Of a stretch of 64,000 bases of DNA, positions 46,329 to 54,930 are shown one piece after another. Position 1 is the first letter of the stretch; the number at the start of each line of letters is the position of its first letter. The notes under the pieces are model-generated. The model searched no databases. It was given only the letters and a program-made list of their open reading frames with translations, and was not told the origin of the DNA. Made by a program: the position numbers and the translations under genes. This DNA is from Methylopila sp. Yamaguchi (GTDB lineage Bacteria; Pseudomonadota; Alphaproteobacteria; Rhizobiales; Methylopilaceae), in NCBI RefSeq assembly GCF_002897035.1, contig NZ_BAUX01000004.1:62001-126000 (forward strand), read 5' to 3'.

Positions 46329-46991
46329 TCACGGCCTGGAGAAGGTGTTCAGCGCGGCCGCGGCGGACACCCGGTTGTGCACCCCGAGCGTGCGGAACAG
46401 CGCGTTGACATGGACCTTCACGGTGCCGTCGGAGAGGTGGAGGATCCGCGCGATCTCCTTATTCGACTTGCCTTGGGCGATGAACTCCAGCACCTGCCGC
46501 TGGCGCGGCGTGAGCTGGGCCGGATCGGCGATCTCAGTCGGATGCGGGTAGTTGACGGGGGCAGGAGACAACGCCGCTTCCGGCTTCACCATGAGCGGCG
46601 GAACATAGACCTGCCCCGACTTGATCACGCGCAGCGCGTTGACCACGTCGTCGATGCTCATCGTCTTCGGCACATACCCGTTCAGGCCGATCGACAGCGC
46701 CTTGAGGATATCCTCGCGGGAGTCCGAGCCCGAGACCACGGCGAGCTGAAGATAAGGAAACTCCTGCCGGACGATCTGCAGGCTCGCGACGTTCATGACG
46801 CCGGACATGCTGATGTCGAAGGTCGCGAGGCTGATCTCCGGATGGCGGTGAAGCTGCTCAATCGCCTCGTCGAGCGTGTCCACGTCCACGACCTCGTCGA
46901 AGCCTAGCTCGTCCTTGAGAACGGCGGCGAGCCCGGCTTTGAACAGCTCATGGTCATCCGCGATGAGCGCGACCGAGCGCGATGGGATCAT
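46329..46991 (-). CDS. NarL/FixJ-family response regulator
   Basis: The start at ATG 46991, overlapping the kinase stop (ATGA), gives 220 residues. The receiver domain has the acidic pair ADDHELF, the phosphoacceptor Asp59 in ATFDISMSG, the Ser in VVSGSD and Lys in VPKTM. A LuxR-type DNA-binding domain follows (LTPRQRQVLEFIAQGKSN, then LSDGTVKVHVNALFRTL). It is cognate to the upstream hybrid kinase by position. A 7-2-7 NarL-type palindrome upstream of the kinase gene suggests autoregulation, and a half-site suggests control of the peroxidase. Confidence 0.93.
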   Translation of the reverse strand: MIPSRSVALIADDHELFKAGLAAVLKDELGFDEVVDVDTLDEAIEQLHRHPEISLATFDISMSGVMNVASLQIVRQEFPYLQLAVVSGSDSREDILKALSIGLNGYVPKTMSIDDVVNALRVIKSGQVYVPPLMVKPEAALSPAPVNYPHPTEIADPAQLTPRQRQVLEFIAQGKSNKEIARILHLSDGTVKVHVNALFRTLGVHNRVSAAAALNTFSRP

Positions 46992-49900
46992 GATGCTTCC
47001 TCGGCTCCGCTGGACCAAGTGACGCCGCCTTGGCTAGGCGGCGGCGAGGGTCGCACCAAAGTGGTCACATGATCGCGAAGAATTCTCAAGCGGCGCTGCG
47101 ACGCCACGATGAGCGGTTTCGACTGCCTGATCCGCTGGCGCGCCTGCGTTTTCGCGACGCAGGCCACTTCGATCTCACGGCAGGCGGAGGCGAGCTCCGT
47201 CATGCCGAACAGGCTCGCCGTCGAGATCAGGCTGTGGGCCATCTGGGCGACCTCCGCCGGCTGGATGGCGCCGCCGCTGCTGGCGCGCGAGAGCAGTTGC
47301 GACAGGGCGTCGTCGAACGGCTCCAGGGCCGCGATGGTCCGGTCCGGGCCGATCAGCCGGATCAGCGTCTCGGCCTCGTGGCGGTTCGCCAGCCGCTGCG
47401 GCTCGATGTCTACAGGCTCCGCAGAGACGGCCGCGAAGCGGTCGACGACCGAGTAAAGCTCGCCGAGACGAAGAGGTTTGCTGACGAAGCCGTCGAGGCC
47501 CGCCTGCTGGAATTCCGAGATTTGCGTCGGCAGGACGTTGGCTGTGCAGGCGATGATCGGCAAAGCGCGAGCGGGATGTTCGAGATTGCGGATCGCGCGC
47601 GTCGTCGAGAGGCCGTCGATTCCGGTCATGAAGATGTCCATCAGAACCAGATCGAACGCATGCTCCTGGACCGCTGCGATCGCCTCTTCGCCGCTTCCGA
47701 CAATGGTCACCTGATGGCCGAGGCATTGCAGCAGCTCGCGCGCCACCTCCTGGTTCACGGCGATGTCCTCCGCCACGAGAATGCGCGCGCTGCGCGTGGG
47801 GGAACTGGGCGAGGGGAGGGAGGTCCCGGCGTCGACGCCGGGTTCCGGGGCCTCGCGAAGGGCGAGCGTGAAGTAGAGCGTGGTGCCCCGGCCGACCTCG
47901 CTTTCGATCCCCACCTCGCCGTCCATGGCCTCGACCAGGCGCTTGCTGATCGCGAGGCCGAGACCCGAGCCGCCGAAGCGGGGCTGAATCGACGCGTCGG
48001 CCTGGAAATAGCGGCGAAACAGGTTCTTCTGCTGCTCCCGCGTGATCCCGATCCCGGTGTCGGTAACGGTGAACCGCAGCATCCATTCGCCGCTCTCGGT
48101 CCTCTCTCCGGTGATCTGCAGCTGGACGGAGCCCGCGAAGGTGAACTTGGCGGAGTTGCTGACGTAGTTGATCAGCACCTGCTTCAGCCGGTTGTCGTCG
48201 CCTTCGAAGAACCGCGGGAGGTCGGGGTCCATCACGATCTGCAGCCGGAAATCCTTTTTGGCGAAGGCGGCGCTGGTGAGGACTTCGACGTCGTGCACGA
48301 GTTCGGACAGTTCGAAACGGCGCGTTCGGATGGTGACCCGTCCGCTCTCGACTTTCGCGAGATCCAGAATGTCCTCCATCATCGTCGCGAGCGTGGTTCC
48401 GGCCTTTATGATGCGGAGCACGAGGCGCTTCTGGGCCGGCTGGATCGCCGGCTGAACCGCAAGGAGGTCGGCGGAGCCGAGCATGCTGTTCAGCGGCGTC
48501 CGGATCTCGTGGCTCATGGTGGCCAGCAGCTCCGACTTCGCGACGCTGGCGCGTTCGGCGGCCTCCTTCGCGGCGCGCAACTCGTCGGCCTGCCGCCGCG
48601 CCGCCGACACGTCGGTGATGGTGAAGATCTCGCCGCCGTCGATGACCGGCGTCGACCGGATCTCAAGGAACGCCCCGCCCTCTGGATGATGCTCAAACAC
48701 CATCGAAGGGCCGACCGCCGCCCCCTCCCGCGCGATGTGCGCGTCGCGCAGCCGGCGCAGCTCCGCGCCCGGCTGGCGTCCCTCGGCCTCGGCCTGGGAG
48801 GCCCGCAGCAACTGACGGGCGTGGTCGTTGCACACCGTGACCTCGCCCTTGCCGTTCAGCGCGACGAGCCCCTGATCCATGTTCTCGAGCGTGGACTCGA
48901 GCAGCGTCGTCTTGAGCGCCAGCTCGCTGGTCCGCTCGGCTATCTGGCGCTCCAGCCCGTCTCGGGCCGTCAGAATGAGGCGGGCCTGGTCATGCAGTCG
49001 TTGCGAAGCCTGCGCGATTGCGCGACCCACCATGTTCGCCTCGACCAGCGGCGTCGTCGGCGGCGCCAGCGGGCGGCCCGATCCGAGCTGCGCGGCCAGC
49101 TCGCCGAGCGCCTCGTGCGACCGGGCGACCTTGCGGCCGACCCAGAAGGCGAGCGCGCCGGCGACTGCGGCCATGGCGGCGGCGAGACCGCCCAGCAGCA
49201 ACAGCGACTCGTACAACGGGGCCCGGAGCGCGGCCTGGCTGACGCTCGTCGCGACGAGCCATCCCGACCGTGGCGACCGCCGCCAGTAGGCGAAGACCGG
49301 AACGCCGCTCGGGTTCAGGCCCTTCCAGGCGCCCTGTTTGCCGGCTCCCGCGGCCTCCGCGAGCTTCGTCAGCGGTCGTCCCACGAACTGGTCTTCGTCC
49401 GCCGAGCGGCCGACGATGACGCCGTTCCGGTCCAGGACGATCGCGTGGAACAGGCCTGGCTCCAAGCTTTCCCGCAGGGTCTGGGACAGGTCACGGGGGC
49501 TGATCTGAGCGCTGAGATGATAAAGCGTCTCGCCGTCCCGGATGATGGGAACGACGACGCGCAACCTCATCGCTCCACCGGATGGGGAGGTCTCGAGCCC
49601 CGAGACGTAGGGCGTCGCGCCGTTCGGACCAAAATGGGCCCCGTTGGGATCATTGGAGGCTGCGCGGGGCGGCCCGAACGGCTCGGAGGTGTCGACCATC
49701 TCAAGGTGATCGAGGCTGACAAGACAGATGACCACGTTCTGGGCGGCCGCGGTCGGGCGGACTTGCGCGTCGAACGCCGCGAAATCGCCGAGCGTGAGGT
49801 GAGGCGAGGTCGACAGGGCCTGCAGCAGGGCCACAACGCCGCCGATCCGCGCCTCGATGGCGCGGGTCACGTCCGCGTTCGTTTTGTCCACGACGGTTTC

Positions 49901-50029
49901 GAGCCGGGTACGCTCGGACTTGGCGAAATAGGTCGTCGCGATCGCCGCCAACACGATCGGCGGCAGCGCCAGCGCGAGGGCGAACACGGCGAGATACGCG
50001 AACAGCTTGCGAGGGCGAACGGCGCGCAT
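46988..50029 (-). CDS. Hybrid sensor histidine kinase with receiver and Hpt domains
   Basis: This 1013-residue membrane kinase has an N-terminal helix (about 9-31), a periplasmic dCache-like sensor to about 275, and a second helix (about 276-298). A cytoplasmic PAS-like domain (about 380-480) follows. The HisKA domain has His507 in MSHEIRTPLNS. The ATPase has NYVSNSAKFT, DTGIGIT and GSGLGLAIS. A receiver domain carries Asp798 in LMDIFMTG, and a C-terminal Hpt-like domain has His932 in MAHSLISTASLFGM. This allows a His-Asp-His-Asp phosphorelay ending on the adjacent regulator. The periplasmic signal is unknown. Confidence 0.93.
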   Translation of the reverse strand: MRAVRPRKLFAYLAVFALALALPPIVLAAIATTYFAKSERTRLETVVDKTNADVTRAIEARIGGVVALLQALSTSPHLTLGDFAAFDAQVRPTAAAQNVVICLVSLDHLEMVDTSEPFGPPRAASNDPNGAHFGPNGATPYVSGLETSPSGGAMRLRVVVPIIRDGETLYHLSAQISPRDLSQTLRESLEPGLFHAIVLDRNGVIVGRSADEDQFVGRPLTKLAEAAGAGKQGAWKGLNPSGVPVFAYWRRSPRSGWLVATSVSQAALRAPLYESLLLLGGLAAAMAAVAGALAFWVGRKVARSHEALGELAAQLGSGRPLAPPTTPLVEANMVGRAIAQASQRLHDQARLILTARDGLERQIAERTSELALKTTLLESTLENMDQGLVALNGKGEVTVCNDHARQLLRASQAEAEGRQPGAELRRLRDAHIAREGAAVGPSMVFEHHPEGGAFLEIRSTPVIDGGEIFTITDVSAARRQADELRAAKEAAERASVAKSELLATMSHEIRTPLNSMLGSADLLAVQPAIQPAQKRLVLRIIKAGTTLATMMEDILDLAKVESGRVTIRTRRFELSELVHDVEVLTSAAFAKKDFRLQIVMDPDLPRFFEGDDNRLKQVLINYVSNSAKFTFAGSVQLQITGERTESGEWMLRFTVTDTGIGITREQQKNLFRRYFQADASIQPRFGGSGLGLAISKRLVEAMDGEVGIESEVGRGTTLYFTLALREAPEPGVDAGTSLPSPSSPTRSARILVAEDIAVNQEVARELLQCLGHQVTIVGSGEEAIAAVQEHAFDLVLMDIFMTGIDGLSTTRAIRNLEHPARALPIIACTANVLPTQISEFQQAGLDGFVSKPLRLGELYSVVDRFAAVSAEPVDIEPQRLANRHEAETLIRLIGPDRTIAALEPFDDALSQLLSRASSGGAIQPAEVAQMAHSLISTASLFGMTELASACREIEVACVAKTQARQRIRQSKPLIVASQRRLRILRDHVTTLVRPSPPPSQGGVTWSSGAEEAS

Positions 50030-50103
50030 GGCGCAGCGCTTTCAATAAAACAAGATTTGAGCGTCTACGATTACTTTATACTGTTCCGCCGTTCACCGGG
50101 GTC

Positions 50104-50119
50104 TACCCATTTAGGGGTA
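50104..50119. promoter_or_regulatory. NarL-type 7-2-7 palindrome upstream of the kinase gene
   Basis: On the minus strand this reads TACCCCT-AA-ATGGGTA. Both heptamers match the NarL/NarP consensus TACYYMT and its complement with the two-base spacer known for that family. It lies 75 bp before the kinase ATG, in the 191-bp gap after the SCO1 gene. The adjacent regulator has a NarL-type DNA-binding domain, so binding by it is a reasonable inference. The heptamer TACCCCT recurs upstream of the peroxidase. Confidence 0.6.
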
Positions 50120-50220
50120 CGGCGAGACTTCCCCGGCTGTACGTAGAAGGTGCCATGATGCCTCTCGCGGCGCACTGACCGGCGGGCCTAGGCCGAGGGC
50201 GAGCGGCTGCAGCCTGCCCG

Positions 50221-51156
50221 TCACTTGGCTGCTTGGTGCTCGCTCGCGGAGCATTCGCTTGACTTCAGATCGACGTAGAGCAGCAGATCCTGGACGTCTT
50301 CGTGCGCGAGGTTCAGCCCCGGCATCTCGGCGTGGGGATATTCCGCGCGCAGCGCCTGGACAAGGGGATCGCCCTCGGCGCGCATCGCCTCCGGGTTCTG
50401 CACGTAACGCGCCGTCCACTCGCGGGGGCGGCGGACGTTCACGTCCCGCAAGTCGGGGCCGACCCGTCTTCCTGCCCCGACGGTGTGGCAGGCCGCGCAG
50501 AACTTCACGAACAGCGCCTGCCCAGGGAACTCCGGCCGCATCGGCCCGTCGCCGCCGCCGAAGATGTCGTCGCCCGGAGTTTTCGTCGCGCGGACCAGCG
50601 GGTCCATCGCGAGGATCTGAAGCGCCAGGGCGTCGAGATCGGCGAAGGCGGACGAGCGCTGCCACTCGCCGGTCCGGTCGTTGTAGAGCAGGATCTGGTT
50701 GCGATGGTCGGCAAGTTGCTCAGTGCGCTCACCGAGGCGGTAGCCGATCGCCTTCACCACGCTTTCGTCACCAGTGAGGAACGCCCAGGAGGGGCCGGGT
50801 TCGAAGTTGCGCGAGAACTCTTTCAGCCGTTCGGGCGTGTCGGTGGTCGGATCGATGCTGAGCGAGACGAAAAAGACGTCCCGTCCAGCGGCGGGGCCGA
50901 GCTGGCGCTCCAGTTGCGCAAGGCGGGCGGTGACGAGCGGGCAGATCGAGCGGCACGAGGTGAAGATGAAGCTGATGACGACGGTCTTTCCCTTGATGAC
51001 GTCGTCGTAGAAGCGCAGCGTGCGGCCGTTCTGGTCGACGACGGTCGCGTTCGACAGGTAATCGGCGCCCCAGCGCTTCGCCTCCGCGTCATGCGGAGGC
51101 GAAAACGTCAACGCCAGGAGCAGCGCCAGCGTGCGAAGAAGGTGCAGGCGGGTCAA
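50221..51156 (-). CDS. SCO1/SenC-cytochrome c fusion protein
   Basis: This 311-residue protein has a signal peptide ending near DAEA-KRW. The SCO1/SenC thioredoxin-fold domain has Cys68 and Cys72 in TSCRSICP, with a downstream His in ADHRNQI, the usual Cu-binding set. A C-terminal cytochrome c domain at about 210-300 has the haem motif CAACH and an axial Met in EMPGLNL. SCO proteins deliver or reduce copper for oxidases. Here the neighbour 16 bp upstream is a multicopper oxidase, which suggests copper loading or electron transfer for that enzyme. Confidence 0.88.
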   Translation of the reverse strand: MTRLHLLRTLALLLALTFSPPHDAEAKRWGADYLSNATVVDQNGRTLRFYDDVIKGKTVVISFIFTSCRSICPLVTARLAQLERQLGPAAGRDVFFVSLSIDPTTDTPERLKEFSRNFEPGPSWAFLTGDESVVKAIGYRLGERTEQLADHRNQILLYNDRTGEWQRSSAFADLDALALQILAMDPLVRATKTPGDDIFGGGDGPMRPEFPGQALFVKFCAACHTVGAGRRVGPDLRDVNVRRPREWTARYVQNPEAMRAEGDPLVQALRAEYPHAEMPGLNLAHEDVQDLLLYVDLKSSECSASEHQAAK

Positions 51157-51172
51157 AGCCGTCGCTCCTGGG

Positions 51173-53590
51173 CTACTTCAACGCGGCCTGAAGCGTCGCC
51201 GTGAATTGACGCTTCGTTGGGTCCGCCTCGGGCAGGATCTCCGGATACTTCCACACCACGCCGTCCGGAGTCGGCAGCGGCGTCATGGTGGGCACGTATT
51301 GCGGCTGGCCCCTATAGGCCGGGTCGTTCGGGGCCGGCGTCTGGAGCTGCATCCGCATCAGCATCGCAAAGTCTTCGTGGGTCGTGTTGTGGCAGTGCGC
51401 CACGTAGGACCCTCCGAACTCGCCGAACCGAACTTGGAATTTGACCCGTCCGCCCGGTCGCAGCCGCCACACGTCCTTTCGCGCCAGCAGTTCGGTCGGC
51501 GCCATGGCGGCGCCGCCGCGGTCGATCGTGACGCCTTCCTCGAAGTGCAGATGCACGGGGTGGTCCCAGCCGGTGCCGTCGTTGACGAGGGTCCAGTGCT
51601 CCACCTCGCCGGGCCGCGGAATTAACGCCGAGATACGGTTGGCGTTGAAGGTGTGCGCCGCTTGACCGTTGACCTTGATCGACCATGGGAAGGTCGCCGT
51701 CTCCGGGCAGTCCGGGGTGCATTGCCCCGTCGTCTTGCTTCGGCTGTCCCCACCGCCGGAGCGGCCGAAGGTGAACACCCGCTCGCGCACTGGAGCCACC
51801 ACTGGCACCTGCTGCGTGAGCGTGTTTCGCCCGGACGTCCAGTCGGGATGATTGAAGTCGACGCTGAGGTCCTGGATGCCGTCGTCCAGCTTGTAGGTCT
51901 TGCTGCGGTCGTCGACGCTGCGGACCTCGTCCACCACCCGGAACTCGAGGAACGGGCCGACGCAGGGGTCGGTTGCGAGGTTTCCGAAAGCGCTCGCGAG
52001 GGTGACCGCGCGCTTCGGCTTCCGCCCGTCGACCTGCTCGAGCAGGTTGAGCAGATACAGGCTGTCGCCGGGTTTGAAGGTCGAGAAGTCGACGACAATG
52101 TCGAAGCGTTCGGCGACGCCCATCTCATCGGTCTGGGTGGTCGCCACAGGACGCACGAGCAGATTGCCGTCGTTCCCGATCACATGGAAGGGCACTGGCG
52201 TCTGTCGCGCGAACTTCGAGCTTCGGTTCACGGCGAGCGCAAGCTTGACGAACCGCGCCATCGACGCGTTCAGGATGCGGAAGCGGTAACGCCGCGGCAG
52301 CACCTCGAAGTATGGCGCGTACTGCCCGTTGACGCAGAGCATGTCGCCGAGGAAACCCTCGGTGTCGAAGATGTCGAAGAACAGCTGCCCGTCCGGATCG
52401 AAGGCCGGATTCGAGATCGCCACATTGACGTCGAAGTCGGTGTTGCCCCACGGCAGCAACGATCCGCTCGGTAGCCGCAGGTTGATCCCGTCGTTCAGGT
52501 CCTCGCGCCCGCGGTCTGGGCCGCTGTAGAGATTGTAGACCGCGAAGTTGCCCTTGTGGACGTTCTCCGCGGTGAAGAAGAAGCGGTGGTCGTGGAACCA
52601 GAGCGAGCTCTGGATCTCGCGGAAGTCGCCGGCGACCGGGACCAGGCCGTCGCCGTCGTCGGGGCCTGACGCCTTGAGCAGGTGATTGGGGTCGGACCTT
52701 AGCCAGAGATCGGGCCGGTCGCGCCGCGCCAGAGTGTTGCTCCAGAGGTAGTCGTAGAACGTGCCGGGGAAGTGATAGGCGTTGCAGGCGCCGTCGCTTT
52801 CCGCGCCGTTGTGGGCGTTGTGTAGATGCGTCGAAATCTCGTTGCGGCCGAAGCCGCCGTTGGCCGTCCGGTCGTTCGGCAGGTCGTTGTAGATGCGGTT
52901 CAGGATCGGTTCGCCGTATCGCGCCTTGATCAGGCATGGATAGCCGTATCCCGTTCGGCTTCCCCGAAGCTCGCAGCGGGCGCCGGGCTTACGAGGACCG
53001 AACGACCAGACGGCGTTCTCCTCCTGGTCCGGCCAGCCGTCGGCGTAGTGCCCGCTCTCCTGGATTTGCCCTAGCGACATGAGGTAGCCGACCTTGGGGA
53101 AGAACTCGGCCCAGCGCTGATGCGCGAAGAATTCGCCGGGCGGCCGGCCTTCGATCGGCCCGCGTCCGGTCATGGGGTTCACCCACGCGGCCCCGCGGCT
53201 TTGGTTGTAGAGTTCGTGATAGGACAGCCGCATCGCGGGCGGCTCGGGATCGCCGTCGTCCGTGGCCCAGAGCGCGTGCCCCGCGCCGGTCGCGACGAGC
53301 GGTATCGGATTCTGCGGCAGCGCCCGGTACATCGCCGTCGTGAATTTTTTGGCTCCGAACAGTGGGCTGCGCGGCGTGCCGGTCGGCACCTGCGCATAGG
53401 CGCTCGTCGCATAGGGACTGAGGCCGTTGACGCAGGCGAGCGCGCCGGTCGCCGTGAAGATGCCCCAGCGGAACAGGTCGCGGCGGTCAATCTGCCCGAT
53501 CGACAGCGCCTTGACGATCTCCAGGCGATTGGCGCGCGCCGCCGCAGCTTCCCGCGCCCGTGCTTTCGACGCCTCGGGTCCAAGGTACAT
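51173..53590 (-). CDS. Tat-exported multicopper oxidase
   Basis: This 805-residue protein has a twin-arginine signal (DRRDLFRWG, Arg36-Arg37, then a hydrophobic stretch to SAYAQ). All four copper-binding segments are present: HLHNAHNG near residue 256, WFHDHR near 333, HPVHLH near 676 and HCHNTTHEDFAML near 731. Together they give one T1 and a T2/T3 trinuclear site. Its size and order fit the large bacterial CotA/bilirubin-oxidase-like group. Multicopper oxidases of several bacteria oxidise Mn(II) (MnxG, McoA, MoxA), but others act on phenols or copper. ATG 53590 is chosen; a frame open to 53617 adds nine residues. Confidence 0.88.
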   Translation of the reverse strand: MYLGPEASKARAREAAAARANRLEIVKALSIGQIDRRDLFRWGIFTATGALACVNGLSPYATSAYAQVPTGTPRSPLFGAKKFTTAMYRALPQNPIPLVATGAGHALWATDDGDPEPPAMRLSYHELYNQSRGAAWVNPMTGRGPIEGRPPGEFFAHQRWAEFFPKVGYLMSLGQIQESGHYADGWPDQEENAVWSFGPRKPGARCELRGSRTGYGYPCLIKARYGEPILNRIYNDLPNDRTANGGFGRNEISTHLHNAHNGAESDGACNAYHFPGTFYDYLWSNTLARRDRPDLWLRSDPNHLLKASGPDDGDGLVPVAGDFREIQSSLWFHDHRFFFTAENVHKGNFAVYNLYSGPDRGREDLNDGINLRLPSGSLLPWGNTDFDVNVAISNPAFDPDGQLFFDIFDTEGFLGDMLCVNGQYAPYFEVLPRRYRFRILNASMARFVKLALAVNRSSKFARQTPVPFHVIGNDGNLLVRPVATTQTDEMGVAERFDIVVDFSTFKPGDSLYLLNLLEQVDGRKPKRAVTLASAFGNLATDPCVGPFLEFRVVDEVRSVDDRSKTYKLDDGIQDLSVDFNHPDWTSGRNTLTQQVPVVAPVRERVFTFGRSGGGDSRSKTTGQCTPDCPETATFPWSIKVNGQAAHTFNANRISALIPRPGEVEHWTLVNDGTGWDHPVHLHFEEGVTIDRGGAAMAPTELLARKDVWRLRPGGRVKFQVRFGEFGGSYVAHCHNTTHEDFAMLMRMQLQTPAPNDPAYRGQPQYVPTMTPLPTPDGVVWKYPEILPEADPTKRQFTATLQAALK

Positions 53591-53821
53591 GGACGTTCTC
53601 CTGCCTGATGTGAACAAGGCGGAGCAAGACGCAACTTAGGATATTTTTGTATTCGCCCCGATAGCGGAAAAACTAACCGGAATAGAGGTCAGCGTAAGCT
53701 GTCTGATTTTGGTAGATCGGCGCAATTCGGGCGTACGGCGTTGTGAATAGAGAGCCCGCTGGGTTCGTTTCGCCGGACGCTGACGTCGGGGGAAGTGCCG
53801 CGGGCGAGCGACGGCTGGCCG

Positions 53822-54556
53822 TCAGGGCATCCGGGGCGGAGGCGCGAGGTAGGCGCCGTCGAAACCCGCGAGTTCTCGCAAAGCCTTGATGTCGTGGATG
53901 ACGAATTTACCGGAGCGCAGGGTGGCGAGATCCGCTTCGCGGAGTTGTCGCAGCACACGGTTGACATGGATGGAGGTCAATCCGAGAGCGTCGGCCAAAA
54001 GATACTGGTTCAGCGGGAGATCAAACCCCCGGTCGGTGTCGACGCCAAGCAGCCGGAGCCGCTCCGCGCACTCGAGGATGAAGTGCCCGATCCGCACCAG
54101 GGCGCTGCGACGTCCCAGATTGACCAGATGCTCAGTTAGGATCGCGACGTCCCGCGCGTTCGACCAGTCCAGCGCCCGAGCGACCCGCGGGTAGTTGGCC
54201 CGAACGCGGGCGAGGGCGGCCGCCGAAAGTGGCGAGACCTCCGCTTCGCTGATGCTTTCGAGCGCAATCAGCGCGCGGCCGAGAGTGAGAGAGCTAACGC
54301 CTACGATGTCGCCCGGAAACGGAAACGCGAGCACCTGACGCCCCCCGTCGGGAAGAAGCTTGTAGATGCAGGTCCAGCCGGACTGCACCACGAAGACGTC
54401 CTCGATCGGATCGTTCTCGCGGACAAGCTGCTGGTGAGCCTCCACACGTTTCCGGCGGGCCCCGAGACTCCGTATCGCTGCCTGTTCGTCGACGCTCCAA
54501 TTCGCCAGAGCCTCAAACTTACGAACCAGGGGACCGTTAGGCCCAGACAAAAGCAT
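53822..54556 (-). CDS. Crp/Fnr-family transcriptional regulator
   Basis: This 244-residue regulator has an N-terminal cyclic-nucleotide-binding-type beta-roll (VFVVQSGWTCIYKLLPDGGR, here ending FPFPGDIVG). The C-terminal winged helix-turn-helix reads NQYLLADALGLTSIHVNRVL. The N-terminal cysteine cluster of Fnr is absent, so it is not an Fe-S oxygen sensor of the Fnr type. It lies 231 bp upstream of the multicopper oxidase on the same strand and may regulate it; no clear Crp/Fnr palindrome was found in that gap. Confidence 0.88.
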   Translation of the reverse strand: MLLSGPNGPLVRKFEALANWSVDEQAAIRSLGARRKRVEAHQQLVRENDPIEDVFVVQSGWTCIYKLLPDGGRQVLAFPFPGDIVGVSSLTLGRALIALESISEAEVSPLSAAALARVRANYPRVARALDWSNARDVAILTEHLVNLGRRSALVRIGHFILECAERLRLLGVDTDRGFDLPLNQYLLADALGLTSIHVNRVLRQLREADLATLRSGKFVIHDIKALRELAGFDGAYLAPPPRMP

Positions 54557-54930
54557 GGCGGGGTCGATGCGCTGCCTGATGAACTAATTGGCGGATCTAC
54601 ATCGAATATAGCACAGGCGACTGCAAAGTCTATGTTTTAACACTGTCCGCGCACGACCGCCGCATCGTAGGTCGCCTGGAACAGATCATGCAGAATGTCA
54701 TAGACAGACATATTGGCGGATTGCGCGCAGCTATTCATATGCAACTCGTCGATATCCGTATTGAACGAAACCGATGTAGCCTTGAACTAAATAAATTTGA
54801 GCTTCTCGAGGACGTGTTGGCAGACGTAACTGGCGCGGGAGCGACTTCACATGCGCTCACGATCTCCAAGCGCACTGCGTGAATTGTCAAACGTATGTTG
54901 TCAAACGGCAACGGCGTTCGTTAGGCCGGA
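54557..54930. other. AT-rich 374-bp gap with only weak short frames
   Basis: This region is clearly lower in GC than its surroundings. A 64-codon plus-strand frame at 54688 and a minus-strand frame ending at 54637 (24 codons from ATG 54711, 33 from an upstream ATG, reading SVYDILHDLFQATYDAAVVRG) are visible. The latter looks protein-like but has no clear ribosome-binding site. The short direct repeat attggcggat occurs at about 54588 and 54712. It may be a decayed gene separating the oxidase locus from the polysaccharide cluster. Confidence 0.35.

Noticed and set aside
47030-50146. 1038-codon plus-strand open frame opposite the histidine kinase
   Set aside because: The kinase domains on the minus strand are complete. 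The plus-strand reading is an Arg-rich shadow without recognisable features.
53822-54556. Oxygen-sensing Fnr protein
   Set aside because: The N-terminal cysteines needed for the Fe-S cluster are absent, so only the broader Crp/Fnr family is supported.
54688-54882. 64-codon plus-strand frame in the AT-rich gap
   Set aside because: It shows no clear ribosome-binding site or motif, and competing frames overlap it on the other strand. I list the region only as a gap.
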